A DNA stretch of 64,000 bases, from NCBI RefSeq assembly GCF_003852525.1, contig NZ_QAJL01000003.1, forward strand, positions 776,321 through 840,320, read 5' to 3'. The notes beneath the pieces were generated by a model. It did no database searches. It was not told where the DNA came from and saw only the letters and a list, made by a program, of their open reading frames with translations. This document shows positions 53,442 to 62,400 of this stretch, one piece after another. Origin of the DNA: Pedobacter sp. KBW06. GTDB taxonomy: Bacteria; Bacteroidota; Bacteroidia; Sphingobacteriales; Sphingobacteriaceae. Position 1 is the first letter of the stretch. Each line of letters starts with the position of its first letter. The position numbers were made by a program, and so were the translations under genes.

Positions 53442-53861
53442 ATGAACATTATACCTTTTTTAATTCTTGTCATTACCACGGTTATGATGCTCTTATGGGC
53501 CTATTCTGCCCTATCTAAGTTCCGGGATTTACCCCGGTTCAGACGGGGATTAAGAAGTCAGGCATTTCCCAGGTGGGTTGGAAAAATAGTATTCTGGACA
53601 CTCCCCGTTACAGAACTCACACTGATCATAATTTTGTGGTTACCGGATACCAGGTTACCAGGAATGTATCTTTCTGCCCTGTTGATGCTGACCTTCACGA
53701 TTTATATTGGCGGCGCCGTATATGGCTTCTACGACCGTTATCCCTGCCCCTGCGGGGGTATCTTCAGAGGAATGAAGTGGAACACCCACTTCAAAGTAAA
53801 TTTCATCCTGACCTGTATTGCAGTCGCAGGTATACTCTTAATGGAATTTGGCACAAATTAA
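53442..53861 (+). CDS. MauE/DoxX family redox-associated membrane protein
   Basis: 139 aa from the ATG at 53442. Four membrane helices (MNIIPFLILVITTVMMLLWAYSALSKF, IVFWTLPVTELTLIIILWLP, MYLSALLMLTFTIYIGGAVYGF, VNFILTCIAVAGILLMEFG) and a CPCGG motif before the last helix, giving paired cysteines at the membrane face. MauE is needed for disulfide formation in methylamine dehydrogenase maturation; related proteins in Sphingobacteriaceae accompany small cysteine-containing proteins instead. Here such a gene follows 5 bp downstream. A redox role on that partner is inference. Confidence 0.8.
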   Translation: MNIIPFLILVITTVMMLLWAYSALSKFRDLPRFRRGLRSQAFPRWVGKIVFWTLPVTELTLIIILWLPDTRLPGMYLSALLMLTFTIYIGGAVYGFYDRYPCPCGGIFRGMKWNTHFKVNFILTCIAVAGILLMEFGTN

Positions 53862-53866
53862 ATCAA

Positions 53867-54166
53867 ATGACTATGTTATCCTGGTACATCTTAAGCCTGG
53901 GCAATGACCCAACTACGAAATACAACTATGAAAAAGTTTATGCCCAACCTACCTGCTGTGGAACGGAAGCCATTTGTGCCATCCGGGCCTTTGACGATGG
54001 CCATAACCACCCCCTGATCTCTGAGCAGCTGAAATTTGAAATGATTTCTGCCTTATGGAACAACAGGGAAACCCCTAATGTACGGTTACACTATTCCGGC
54101 CGGGAACAGGAGTCAATCAACATTGTATGTCATAACTATCTCTTTAACAAAACGGTCGGCGTTTAA
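53867..54166 (+). CDS. Small cysteine-containing protein, leaderless DUF6520-like (copy 1)
   Basis: 99 aa from the ATG at 53867 (a second ATG at 53873 gives 97 aa). The sequence begins directly with SWYILSLGND and carries PTCCGTEAICAIRAFDDG followed by a helical EQLKFEMISALWN. It resembles the mature part of small exported proteins (DUF6520-like, from memory) seen beside MauE/DoxX genes, but no signal peptide is encoded. A paralogue lies at 54477 with the shared pattern PxCxGxxxICAI. Four Cys occur (two adjacent, one in ICAI, one near the end). Cotranscribed with the MauE-like gene; function unknown. Confidence 0.65.
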   Translation: MTMLSWYILSLGNDPTTKYNYEKVYAQPTCCGTEAICAIRAFDDGHNHPLISEQLKFEMISALWNNRETPNVRLHYSGREQESINIVCHNYLFNKTVGV

Positions 54167-54199
54167 TTTCAGCTTTGCTGTAGATTTTATTACGATCCG

Positions 54200-54253
54200 G
54201 ACAATTGTCCGGAAAAATTGTGACAATTGTCCAAAAAAAAAGTGACAATTGTC
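54200..54253. promoter_or_regulatory. Operator array 2: three GACAATTGTC palindromes at 22-bp spacing
   Basis: GACAATTGTC starts at 54200, 54222 and 54244, again exactly 22 bp apart, with A-tract spacers (AAAAATTGT, AAAAAAAAAGT). TAACTTGG (54278-54285) follows 25 bp after the last copy. Spacer sequences differ from array 1 whereas the palindromes and distances are identical, so the palindromes and their phasing appear to be under selection. Confidence 0.75.
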
Positions 54254-54300
54254 CGGCAATAGGCTGTATTTCCTAATTAACTTGGTATTTATTAAGGGAG

Positions 54301-54375
54301 ATGCCGGATACCCATAAAAGCAGGCAAAGGGAAATACTGAAAACCCTGAAAAGAGTAAGTATAATTTTAATTTAA
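54301..54375 (+). CDS. Possible 24-aa leader peptide
   Basis: ATG at 54301, about 16 nt after the predicted -7 element, opens a frame of 24 codons (MPDTHKSRQREILKTLKRV and a hydrophobic end SIILI). It stands where the MauE-like gene starts in module 1 and ahead of a hairpin at 54418. It may be a leader peptide, a remnant, or chance. Confidence 0.25.
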   Translation: MPDTHKSRQREILKTLKRVSIILI

Positions 54376-54417
54376 GAACCATACTCACTATTACAAACAT
54401 TAAAACTTTGGGAACTG

Positions 54418-54440
54418 ACACAGGAGGGGTCCTCCTGTGT
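54418..54440 (+). terminator. Hairpin between array-2 promoter and the 70-aa gene
   Basis: ACACAGGAGG and CCTCCTGTGT form a perfect 10-bp stem with a GGT loop, followed by TAATTATAG. It lies between the predicted transcription start near 54290 and the ATG at 54477, so it could terminate or attenuate the transcript, or shield/present the translation start. No long T-run follows. Confidence 0.5.
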
Positions 54441-54476
54441 TAATTATAGTGTAAAGGCGATTAAAAAACAGACATT

Positions 54477-54689
54477 ATGCAATGGTATTCATTTATAGGA
54501 ACAGATTCCTTAAATCCAACTCATTATAAAATCAGGCATACCGATCCGCGTTGTTCAGGAAGCCGGACCATTTGCGCTATTTTTACATCAGGTGATATTT
54601 ATCCCTACATAGACTACGATGTGATCTGCTACATGGTATTAGCACTAAGTAGTCGCCGAAGCAATGAGAAGGTGATCTTAAGAGATTAA
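54477..54689 (+). CDS. Small cysteine-containing protein, leaderless DUF6520-like (copy 2)
   Basis: 70 aa. MQWYSFIGTDSLNPTHYKI aligns with the N-terminus of the 53867 protein, and DPRCSGSRTICAIFTSGDIYP matches its PTCCGTEAICAIRAFDDG block; YMVLALSSRRSNEKVILRD matches its helical end and an NVRL-like strand. It lacks a signal peptide and a MauE partner of its own. It carries Cys in RCSG and ICAI, plus one in VICYM. Function unknown; it shares its promoter design with module 1. Confidence 0.6.
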   Translation: MQWYSFIGTDSLNPTHYKIRHTDPRCSGSRTICAIFTSGDIYPYIDYDVICYMVLALSSRRSNEKVILRD

Positions 54690-54771
54690 AAAAATAATTC
54701 TTTATGTCACCACTTTCCACAAAACCGATATTTAAGTTTGAGTATGTAGAACTTAAAGAATTGAAATTATT

Positions 54772-55455
54772 ATGAAAGAACAGATACCCTACTTCGGCGA
54801 CATGTTGTACACAAAAACAACATTTCCACATATTGATTTACAAATCGCAGAACAGTTATTGCATAAAACAAAAACCCCTATGATACATACTGCACTGAGA
54901 AGAAAAATAGGGTCCTTATGTCCGGTCACGGACGAAATCTTTCATACGTTAAACAGGCATTTCAACCCCTTAAGTTTATCGGTGAATCAAATTCTCATTA
55001 GTGCAGAACAGGTTCCGGACCGCATTTTCTTTATTCAAAAAGGCCTGTTAAGGGGATATTATATGGGAGAGAAAGAAACCGTTACCACCTGGTTTGCCGG
55101 GCCGGATCAGTTTATCATCCCCAATAATTTCTTCTCGCAGGAATCATGTAATGAATACATTCAGTCTCTGGAAGATTGTTCGCTATTGTCCATCAGCCAT
55201 CACTCCTGCTTAAAAATGTCACTGGAATCGAATGATATTGCCAAAATATTCTTCAAGTTACTGGAAGAGAAACAACTCCTGTCGGATGCCAGAGAGCGGA
55301 TGCTTCGAATTCCAAACGCGGAAAAGAGATACCTGAGTATGGTTAAGCTGATGCCTGTTGTTCACCAGAATGTAAAGGACGATACCTTAGCTTCCTATAT
55401 GAATGTGACCCGCCGGCACCTGGAGCGCATCAAGATTAAAACCTCCAGAAAATAA
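54772..55455 (+). CDS. Crp/Fnr family transcriptional regulator with N-terminal extension
   Basis: 227 aa. An unusual extension of about 45 residues (to LRRKIGSLCPV) precedes the cNMP-binding-like roll (FNPLSLSVNQILISAEQVPDRIFFIQKGLLRGYYMGEKETVTTWFAGPDQFIIP) and a helix-turn-helix (NVKDDTLASYMNVTRRHLERIK). A perfect -7 element TAAGTTTG lies at 54733-54740, so it has its own promoter. It sits directly beside the two palindrome-controlled units and is a candidate regulator for GACAATTGTC (inference). Confidence 0.85.
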   Translation: MKEQIPYFGDMLYTKTTFPHIDLQIAEQLLHKTKTPMIHTALRRKIGSLCPVTDEIFHTLNRHFNPLSLSVNQILISAEQVPDRIFFIQKGLLRGYYMGEKETVTTWFAGPDQFIIPNNFFSQESCNEYIQSLEDCSLLSISHHSCLKMSLESNDIAKIFFKLLEEKQLLSDARERMLRIPNAEKRYLSMVKLMPVVHQNVKDDTLASYMNVTRRHLERIKIKTSRK

Positions 55456-55460
55456 TCATG

Positions 55461-56108
55461 CTACCCTTTTTTATCAGCGGCATCAAACGCCCATCCGACA
55501 AGTTGTTTTAATGCTTTAACAACTTCCCTCCTGTCGGATTCTTTGCTGACATCCAATTCACAGAAACTACTGCCACTATTTTTTGAATGTAATACCAGAT
55601 AATTGATCCCGGAAATCAATACGGCCTCTATTGCTCTGAAATTTACCGATGAACCTTCAAAATGAGGATCTGTCAACTCAAACAATTCGGATTTGATACT
55701 TTCCCTGAACCTGGCAATCTTACTCATCATCTGGCTTCTTCCATTGATCTCCCATAGAATGATGTTTTGCAGTTCCGGACTATCAGAAAAATATTCAAGG
55801 TTCTCGGCCAGCATATTTCCAACCAGGTTTCTTCCAAAATCATGGCGGTTGGCCTCCACGATTTCAGGAAGCTTCTTATAAGATCTTGTCCAGTAATCTT
55901 TCTCGAGAATATAGGATTCTATCAATTCCTGAGGTCCTACAAAATATCTGTAAATCAATTTTTTATGAACATCGGCATATCTTGCGATGTTATTAGGCCC
56001 TAATCCACTATAGCCCTCGTTTTTTAAAATATCTCCAACTGCATCATAAAGTTTACGTTTAGTCCTGCGACTATCTCTCAGCTTTTCGGTTTCCTTATAA
56101 TTATTCAT
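55461..56108 (-). CDS. TetR/AcrR family transcriptional regulator
   Basis: 215 aa. N-terminal helix-turn-helix: RRTKRKLYDAVGDILKNEGYSGLGPNNIARYADVHKKLIYRYFVGPQELIESYI, where TetR consensus would read ...GVSKGTLYRYF. The C-terminal domain is helical and of the type common in Bacteroidota single regulators. It is convergent with the Crp/Fnr gene (5-bp gap). No divergent target is adjacent; ligand unknown. Confidence 0.88.
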   Translation of the reverse strand: MNNYKETEKLRDSRRTKRKLYDAVGDILKNEGYSGLGPNNIARYADVHKKLIYRYFVGPQELIESYILEKDYWTRSYKKLPEIVEANRHDFGRNLVGNMLAENLEYFSDSPELQNIILWEINGRSQMMSKIARFRESIKSELFELTDPHFEGSSVNFRAIEAVLISGINYLVLHSKNSGSSFCELDVSKESDRREVVKALKQLVGWAFDAADKKG

Positions 56109-56379
56109 TGAAACAACGTATTAGATTTTCATTTAACGGACAATTTAATGGCTAACATGTCTATTCCATTATTTACTGTCAATGAAATCTTTAACGACGG
56201 GGTTTTGTAGCTTATTTTTCATGGCAAGAGGGTTAATAATTCATTGATGCTGACGTTAAGTCCGCACTTGAATCCCCGTAAAATTAAATCGTAATTTATT
56301 AATCCATTAAAACTTTTGGTTTTAAGTTATAGCCCAAACGTTTAAAATAAATTATAAAGAGAAATATATTCAAACAAGT
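56109..56379. other. Intergenic stretch without clear genes
   Basis: About 270 bp between the TetR gene and the small frame at 56380. It is AT-rich and must hold the TetR promoter near its left end. I see no hairpin, repeat or conserved operator in it. Confidence 0.5.
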
Positions 56380-56481
56380 ATGCATCCATCATTGCTTTTT
56401 GAAGGGATAGGAAGAAAGAATAAAATCAACAGGATCAGCAGCAGTGATACAGGGAAAAGAGTTCCGGATTTTGCTGCTTAA
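56380..56481 (+). CDS. Possible 33-aa small protein
   Basis: ATG CAT CCA opens a 33-codon frame (MHPSLLFEGIGRKNK, then basic and Ser-rich, ending RVPDFAA). It converges on the XRE gene, overlapping its stop by 4 bp. No homology is recognised. It may be a short peptide for the nearby ABC exporter, or chance. Confidence 0.25.
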   Translation: MHPSLLFEGIGRKNKINRISSSDTGKRVPDFAA

Positions 56482-56756
56482 CCGAATAAACCATTTAAGA
56501 ATGAACGGCTTTTTGTAACCAACCTCCCAAGACCTGAAAGATTCACCACACTACTGGACCTCACATCAGGAAGCAACTGATAAACAGAAACTTCCAGAAT
56601 TTCCGCTATTTCATAAATCCGCTTGACACTCAATTCCGTCTCTTCTCTTTCTAATTTAGAATAGGCATTTTGGGAAATATTAAGCCTTGAAGCCATATAT
56701 TCCTGACTGTAACCTTTTATCACTCTCTGTATCCTTATCGCGTTACCAAACTGCAT
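56478..56756 (-). CDS. XRE family helix-turn-helix regulator
   Basis: 92 aa. Residues about 5-62 form a five-helix HTH_3 domain: IRIQRVIKGYSQEYMASRLNISQNAYSKLEREETELSVKRIYEIAEILEVSVYQLL. The tail (VVNLSGLGRLVTKSRSFLNGLFG) is short and has no sensor domain. Small XRE proteins of this kind are frequent in Bacteroidota, often beside mobile or competence genes. Target unknown. Confidence 0.88.
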   Translation of the reverse strand: MQFGNAIRIQRVIKGYSQEYMASRLNISQNAYSKLEREETELSVKRIYEIAEILEVSVYQLLPDVRSSSVVNLSGLGRLVTKSRSFLNGLFG

Positions 56757-56969
56757 ATTTTTATTTCAATCTTTACGAATATAGCAAGAATTAAGCTAAA
56801 CATATCAGCGAAAATATAAAAACCTCCACTTATTTTCAAACCTTAAGTTTAGTTAAACAACATAATTACCCTTAATTTTATAAAACTAAAAATAAATAAT
56901 GAAGTAAATATATTCCAATTAGAAAACAAGCACCAAAAAGACAGCACAAAAGAGAATTGGCTGTTATCC

Positions 56970-57605
56970 CTAGAAGAACCTGATGATGTTAACCAGGTCA
57001 GGGTAAAATAAAAGGGTAATTATGATGCCGGAAAGGACTCCGAATAAATGGGCATACTGATCAATACGGTCTTTTTTCCCGAACTTAATCTCATACATTA
57101 AACCCAGAATGAAGACGATGATGAAATGAATGTTCAGGATCTCTCCAAGGTAAGGCAGGTTAATGTAACTCTCATTGGCATTTACGATACAGAAGCTGCC
57201 CAGAATTGCCAGTGCCCCTGTTGAAGCACCGGCACTACGGAAGAAAAAATCTTTCTGGTGAACCAGCACTGATCCCAGATTACCGCTAAGTGTCCCGAAA
57301 AAATAAAGGGCCAAAAAGCTGGTATGCCCACAGGCACTCATGCGGCTGAATTCCCGTTCCACCATGGCGCCCAGAATGTAAACAATGGCCAGGTTAAAGA
57401 TCAAATGAAACCAGCTCGTATGAACCAGCGCAGCTGTAATCAAAGTATAAAATTTCCGCTTCCTGACGATGCTGTAAGGATGGAGAATGAAAGAAAAATA
57501 GACCCTTTGATCATAAAAAGCATAGATACTGACCAATGCAGTAAACACGAGGATAAGGATGATTCCGGGTGCTGGACAGAGCGGTGCAGTAAGGTCTGAT
57601 AACAT
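56970..57605 (-). CDS. Rhomboid family intramembrane serine protease
   Basis: 211 aa with six helices. The signature elements are HTSWFHLIFNLAIVYILG (His/Asn helix), catalytic Ser S128 in SAGASTG (usual GASG, here GAST) and catalytic H186 in YAHLFGVLSGI. It lacks the long C-terminal extensions of larger rhomboids. It cuts membrane proteins within or near their helices; no substrate is evident. It is divergent from the ABC exporter gene across 107 bp. Confidence 0.87.
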   Translation of the reverse strand: MLSDLTAPLCPAPGIILILVFTALVSIYAFYDQRVYFSFILHPYSIVRKRKFYTLITAALVHTSWFHLIFNLAIVYILGAMVEREFSRMSACGHTSFLALYFFGTLSGNLGSVLVHQKDFFFRSAGASTGALAILGSFCIVNANESYINLPYLGEILNIHFIIVFILGLMYEIKFGKKDRIDQYAHLFGVLSGIIITLLFYPDLVNIIRFF

Positions 57606-57712
57606 AGGACAATTATGACAAAAAAATAACTTCTAATTTAAAACCTATAGCTCTAAATTAAAACAATGTGGTTTAGTGTTTTGGTCATGATTGATAGAAT
57701 TTTGTAAGAACC

Positions 57713-59446
57713 ATGAGCAGAAATACGCCCTCAATCCCTGCAGAAATCCCTCCCGGATTTTATTCTTTTTCTAGAAAAAATCCAGCTAAATGGATATGGG
57801 TCAGCAAATTAATGAAAGCTGAAGCCGGCATCATCATCAGCAATATGTTCCTTGGCCTATGCATCACCACACTTGGATTCTCTATTGCTATCTTTTCGCA
57901 GCTATTAATTGATGACCTCCTGCCAACAGGAAATCAGCAGCAGCTCTTTATTGGATTTATAATTTTATTGCTGAGCCTGACACTCCGATCTGCCCTGGCA
58001 TATTTCCGCAGAAAGCTGCTCTTTTCTCAAAACACAAGGATCAACATCAAGATCATGCCCGCATTTCTCAGTCTTGTCTTAAATTTGCCAAAATCCTATT
58101 TCGATACACACAATACCCCGGAATTGCTTTCGCGCCTCGATGAACATAAAGGCCTCCAAAAAATCATTTCTTACCTGACAGACCTGCTTTTCATGGACCT
58201 GCTCTTCATCGTGTTGACCACCATTTTTCTCGCATGGTATTCCACCGCAGCTGCAGCTGCACTTTTTATCGGTGTATTTCTCGTTATACTGGTCAACTTC
58301 AATTTGAAAATACCCAAAACGAGTCAACCGGATATGAGCCAGATTTACGAAGCCCGGCAAGGACAATACCTGAGTATATTCCATAACATTGAGGCGATAA
58401 AAAATGAAAATGCTGAAGATCATTTCATCGCTAAAACCGAAGAGATCCAGCGCAACCTTCAACACAAAAAGGAACGGTTATGGCAATCTGAAAACAAGTC
58501 CATGTTGATCGCTGATTTCCTGTCAATAGTGTTGATTGTACTCCTCACAGGACTCTCCAGCTCACTCAGGCTTAGTCAGGAACTAAAAACCGGAGAGCTG
58601 GTTGCCATCGTCATAACGGGCATTTCTGTAATCCCTGCAATTTCCCGTTCTTCACAAGTCAGGCTGAAACTTGAAGAGCTGAACCAGACCGTAGAAAATA
58701 TTTATAATTTCTCCTGTTTGAAGCCGGAATACCCGCAACAGGAGAAAGCCGACTTACAATCGATCAACTTTCAATCCCTACAGGTAAAGGGACTAAGGTT
58801 TTGCTTTCCCGACTGTCCCCCGTTGCTGAGAGACGTGTCTTTTCGCGTATCTGCCGGAGAGAGCATCGCATTACTCGGTGAATGTGGCTCCGGAAAAAGT
58901 ACCATACTCGCTATATTACAAAAGCTCTATAGCCCACAATTCGGATTGATCACCTTAAATGAGCAATGCATCAATCATGTTTCGACTCCTTCCTTAAGGA
59001 ATATGATGGCGACTGTACCACAAGAGGTAAAAATCTTCAGTGGAACATTGATGGATAACATTGCAATGGGCAGTCCCCAACAGAGTCCATCCTCCATTAT
59101 AGAGTTCTGTATAAATACAGGTTTCCATCACTTTTTTCAATCCTTACCTCAAGGTTACCTGACGCAAATCGGTGAAGGAAAATTCAAGCTCTCTTCCGGA
59201 CAAAAACAACTGGTTGGCATTGCAAGAGCACTTTACCGGAAACCACAATTGCTTTTATTGGATGAAGTAACAGCATTTATGGATACCAATATGGAAAAGT
59301 TCACGCTAGAATTACTTGCCAGTCTCAAAAAAAACATGGCGATCATCCTCCTCAGTCACAAAACGGAAACGATCAGACTCGCAGACCGTATTTACGTCAT
59401 CAAACAAGGGCAGCTGGAAGATCCGCATAAATTCATCCTTTCTTAA
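57713..59446 (+). CDS. ABC exporter (membrane and ATPase fused), bacteriocin-exporter type without C39 peptidase
   Basis: 577 aa. Six helices in residues 35-310 (MFLGLCITTLGFSIAIFSQLLIDDLLPTGNQQQLFIGFII is the TM1-TM2 pattern of peptide exporters), then an ATPase with Walker A GECGSGKST (about 390), signature LSSGQKQLVGIARAL, Walker B LLLLDEVTAFMD and H-loop LLSHK. Exporters of this subtype normally carry an N-terminal C39 peptidase of about 130 residues; here only about 30 polar residues precede the membrane domain. No adaptor gene is near. Substrate unknown; it could export a leaderless peptide or lipid. Confidence 0.85.
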   Translation: MSRNTPSIPAEIPPGFYSFSRKNPAKWIWVSKLMKAEAGIIISNMFLGLCITTLGFSIAIFSQLLIDDLLPTGNQQQLFIGFIILLLSLTLRSALAYFRRKLLFSQNTRINIKIMPAFLSLVLNLPKSYFDTHNTPELLSRLDEHKGLQKIISYLTDLLFMDLLFIVLTTIFLAWYSTAAAAALFIGVFLVILVNFNLKIPKTSQPDMSQIYEARQGQYLSIFHNIEAIKNENAEDHFIAKTEEIQRNLQHKKERLWQSENKSMLIADFLSIVLIVLLTGLSSSLRLSQELKTGELVAIVITGISVIPAISRSSQVRLKLEELNQTVENIYNFSCLKPEYPQQEKADLQSINFQSLQVKGLRFCFPDCPPLLRDVSFRVSAGESIALLGECGSGKSTILAILQKLYSPQFGLITLNEQCINHVSTPSLRNMMATVPQEVKIFSGTLMDNIAMGSPQQSPSSIIEFCINTGFHHFFQSLPQGYLTQIGEGKFKLSSGQKQLVGIARALYRKPQLLLLDEVTAFMDTNMEKFTLELLASLKKNMAIILLSHKTETIRLADRIYVIKQGQLEDPHKFILS

Positions 59447-59449
59447 AAA

Positions 59450-62400
59450 TCAATTCTTCAAACAGCGTAAAGTCATTCCATTCGCTTTATAGGTATTGCC
59501 ATATGATCCGCTCAACACTGAACTCGTCGTGCCTCCCATAATAAAAGCATTCGCGAAACTATAGCCACTTGCCACATATTGATTACTGGTCCAATAGGCA
59601 CCGGATTTCCCGGGAGCATCTGTCAGCACACCGGAGGCTTGTCCCAAAAATCCTGCATTGTGTAATTTCAATTCGGACTTGTAAGCGTCTGTATCTTTCA
59701 ACCAATATTGAGGAGCTGCATCGGCTGTAATCCATTCTGTTGTGGTAGGAATCCGCCATCCCCCACCTAAAAGCAGGCTACATGGATCATTTGCAATTGT
59801 CCAGTCCGCATTTTCAGAAATATCAGTTCTCCAGGCAGTAGCCGGAATACGGGCCGTACGAAACTCGTAGCCCTGCGAACGGTTAAACTGGAAGTACCAG
59901 CCTACCGCAGCGGGATTGATATCTGTAGCAGAAATGGCTTGTTCACCAGCTCCTAAATTCTGGGTAATCCAGCAGCGGGGAACACCGGTAATGCTGCTGC
60001 TTACTGTTTTATAAGTAATTGTTTTATCCACCGGGGCACCATTCAATCCGGCTTTATGGATTACGGTGAATGGATTACAAATTTTAAAACTGCTCACTTC
60101 CGGACTGTAAACTGCTCCTGCAGCACTGATGGCATACGCACGGACATAATAAGTTGGCCCTTCGGTTAAACCCGGGAGCACACCGGTAAAGACTCCGGCT
60201 CCCTTACCCTGGTCTACGATTTTATTGTGTGCCAAGGTTGGAACCGTTTCTGTACTGCTCCAAACCAAACCACGTTCAGTCACAGCAGCTGTTCCTTCCA
60301 GGGCTACGGTAACCGTTCCTGCAGCGGAAGTGGCAGTCATCCCGGAAACCGGAACGGCTACATTACTTACTGAAGGCAATGTTTCTGTAATCTCATCACG
60401 GATACAACGAACAGCCAACGCCGTTGCTTTATCGATATCACCCAGTGTTACGGAGCCATTATTGTAAAGTCCACGCCCTACCGTGATATTCGTAGACATC
60501 GTGCTGCTCCAGTAATAACCAACAGCACCACGTCCCGTTAAAGGAGAATTTGCGGCATTGGTAATATATCCCGCACCATGTAATTTCAATGCGGAGTTAT
60601 AGGTTTCGGTCTGTGTATTCCAATTCTGAGGAGGTGCATCTGCTGCCGTCCATTCCAATCCGGTAGGCAATCTCCATCCTGAACCCAGTAACAATACACA
60701 AGGATCTTTGGCAGGCACCCAATGACTGCTTTCGCTAATGGTAGATGTCCATGGTGTCCAGGCATTGGATGGCGTACGTGTGGTTCCATCGTGCTGATAG
60801 CCCTGAGCCCTGTTAAACTGCCAGTACCAGCCTGAGGCCGCTTCGCCGGCATCATTGGCAGCTGTTGCCTGACGGTCAGCACCAAGATTTTGTGTGATCC
60901 AGCAACGTGGAGCTCCTGAAATATTACTGCTTACGGTTTTATAAGTAATCGTTTTATCGACAGGTGCACCGTTTAACCCAGCTGTATGTATCACTGTAAA
61001 CGGATTACAGATTTTAAAGCTTGCTACATCCGGACTGTAAGCCGTTCCACTGCTATTTGTTGCATAAGCGCGCACATAATAGGTTGGTCCTTCGGCCAGG
61101 CCAGTCAAAGTGATTTTAAAACTTCCGGTATCCAGGCCATTGGTCAGTACCTGATCGGAAAGTGTTGGAATCAAATTGCTGGTACTCCATACCAAACCTC
61201 TTGCCGTTACTGCAGATCCGCCATTGGAGGCAACTGTAGCCAATCCTTCAGCAGAGCTCTCTTTCATTGCAGCAACCGGAACACTCACATTGCTCAGTGT
61301 TGGTTTAGACAATACCACTGCATCCCGGATACAGCGCAATGGCATCCCGTTTGCTTTATAAGTATTGCCATACGATCCGCTCATCACGGAACTCGTTGAA
61401 CCTGACATTATAAGGGCATTCGCGAAACTATAGCCACTTGCCACATATTGATTATTGCTCCAGTAAGCACCGGATTTCCCACGGGTATCCGTCAATAAGC
61501 CGGTTCCCTGGGCCAGAAATCCTGCATTGTGTAATTTCAGCTCAGACTTATACGCATCTGCATCTTTTAACCAGTTTTGAGGTGCTGCATCGGCCGCGGT
61601 CCATTCTACAGTTGTTGGAATCCGCCATCCACCACCTAAAAGCAGGTTACATGGATCATTGGCAGGCATCCAGTCTGAATTTTCAGAGATATCTGTTCTC
61701 CACGGCGTCCAGGCATTCGCTGCCGGGATACGCGCATCGGTAAATTCGTAACCTTGTGAGCGGTTAAACTGGAAGTACCAGCCTGCCGCAGCTACAGTGG
61801 CATCAGAAACAGCAGCTGCTTCTTTTTCTGCCCCCAAATTCTGGGTAATCCAGCAGCGGGGAGCACCGGAAACACTGCTGCTAACTGTTTTATAAGTAAT
61901 TGTTTTATCCACCGGGGCACCATTTAATCCGGCTTTATGAATTATCGTAAATGGATTGCAGATTTTAAAACTGCTCACTTCCGGACTGTAAACGGTTCCC
62001 ACAGTACTGATGGCATAAGCACGGACATAATAAGTTGGCCCCTCGGTTAAACCGGCAAGCACTCCTGTAAATTCGCCCATTCCTTTACCATTATCCATCA
62101 CTTTATTCTGTGCTAACGTTGGAACCGTTTCTGTACTGCTCCAAACCAAACCACGTTCGGTCACTGCTGCAGTTCCTTCCGGGGCTACTGTAGCTGTTCC
62201 TGCAGCTGAAGCAGCAGTCATCCCGGAAACCGGAACAGCTACATTGCTTACTGAAGGCAACGTTTCTGTAATCTCATCACGGATACAACGAACAGCCAAC
62301 GCTGTTGCTTTATCGATATCACCCAGCGTTACAGAGCCATTGTTGTAAAGTCCACGCCCTACGGTGATATTTGTAGACATCGTGCTGCTCCAGTAATAAC

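Noticed and set aside
57601..57620. GGACAATTATGAC next to the rhomboid start as a seventh copy of the palindrome
   Set aside because: The right half does not match (ATGAC instead of TTGTC) and there is no phased partner.
59793..59802. CAATTGTCC inside the FISUMP gene as another regulator site
   Set aside because: Only a partial match, within coding sequence near the 3' end, single and without the 22-bp pattern.
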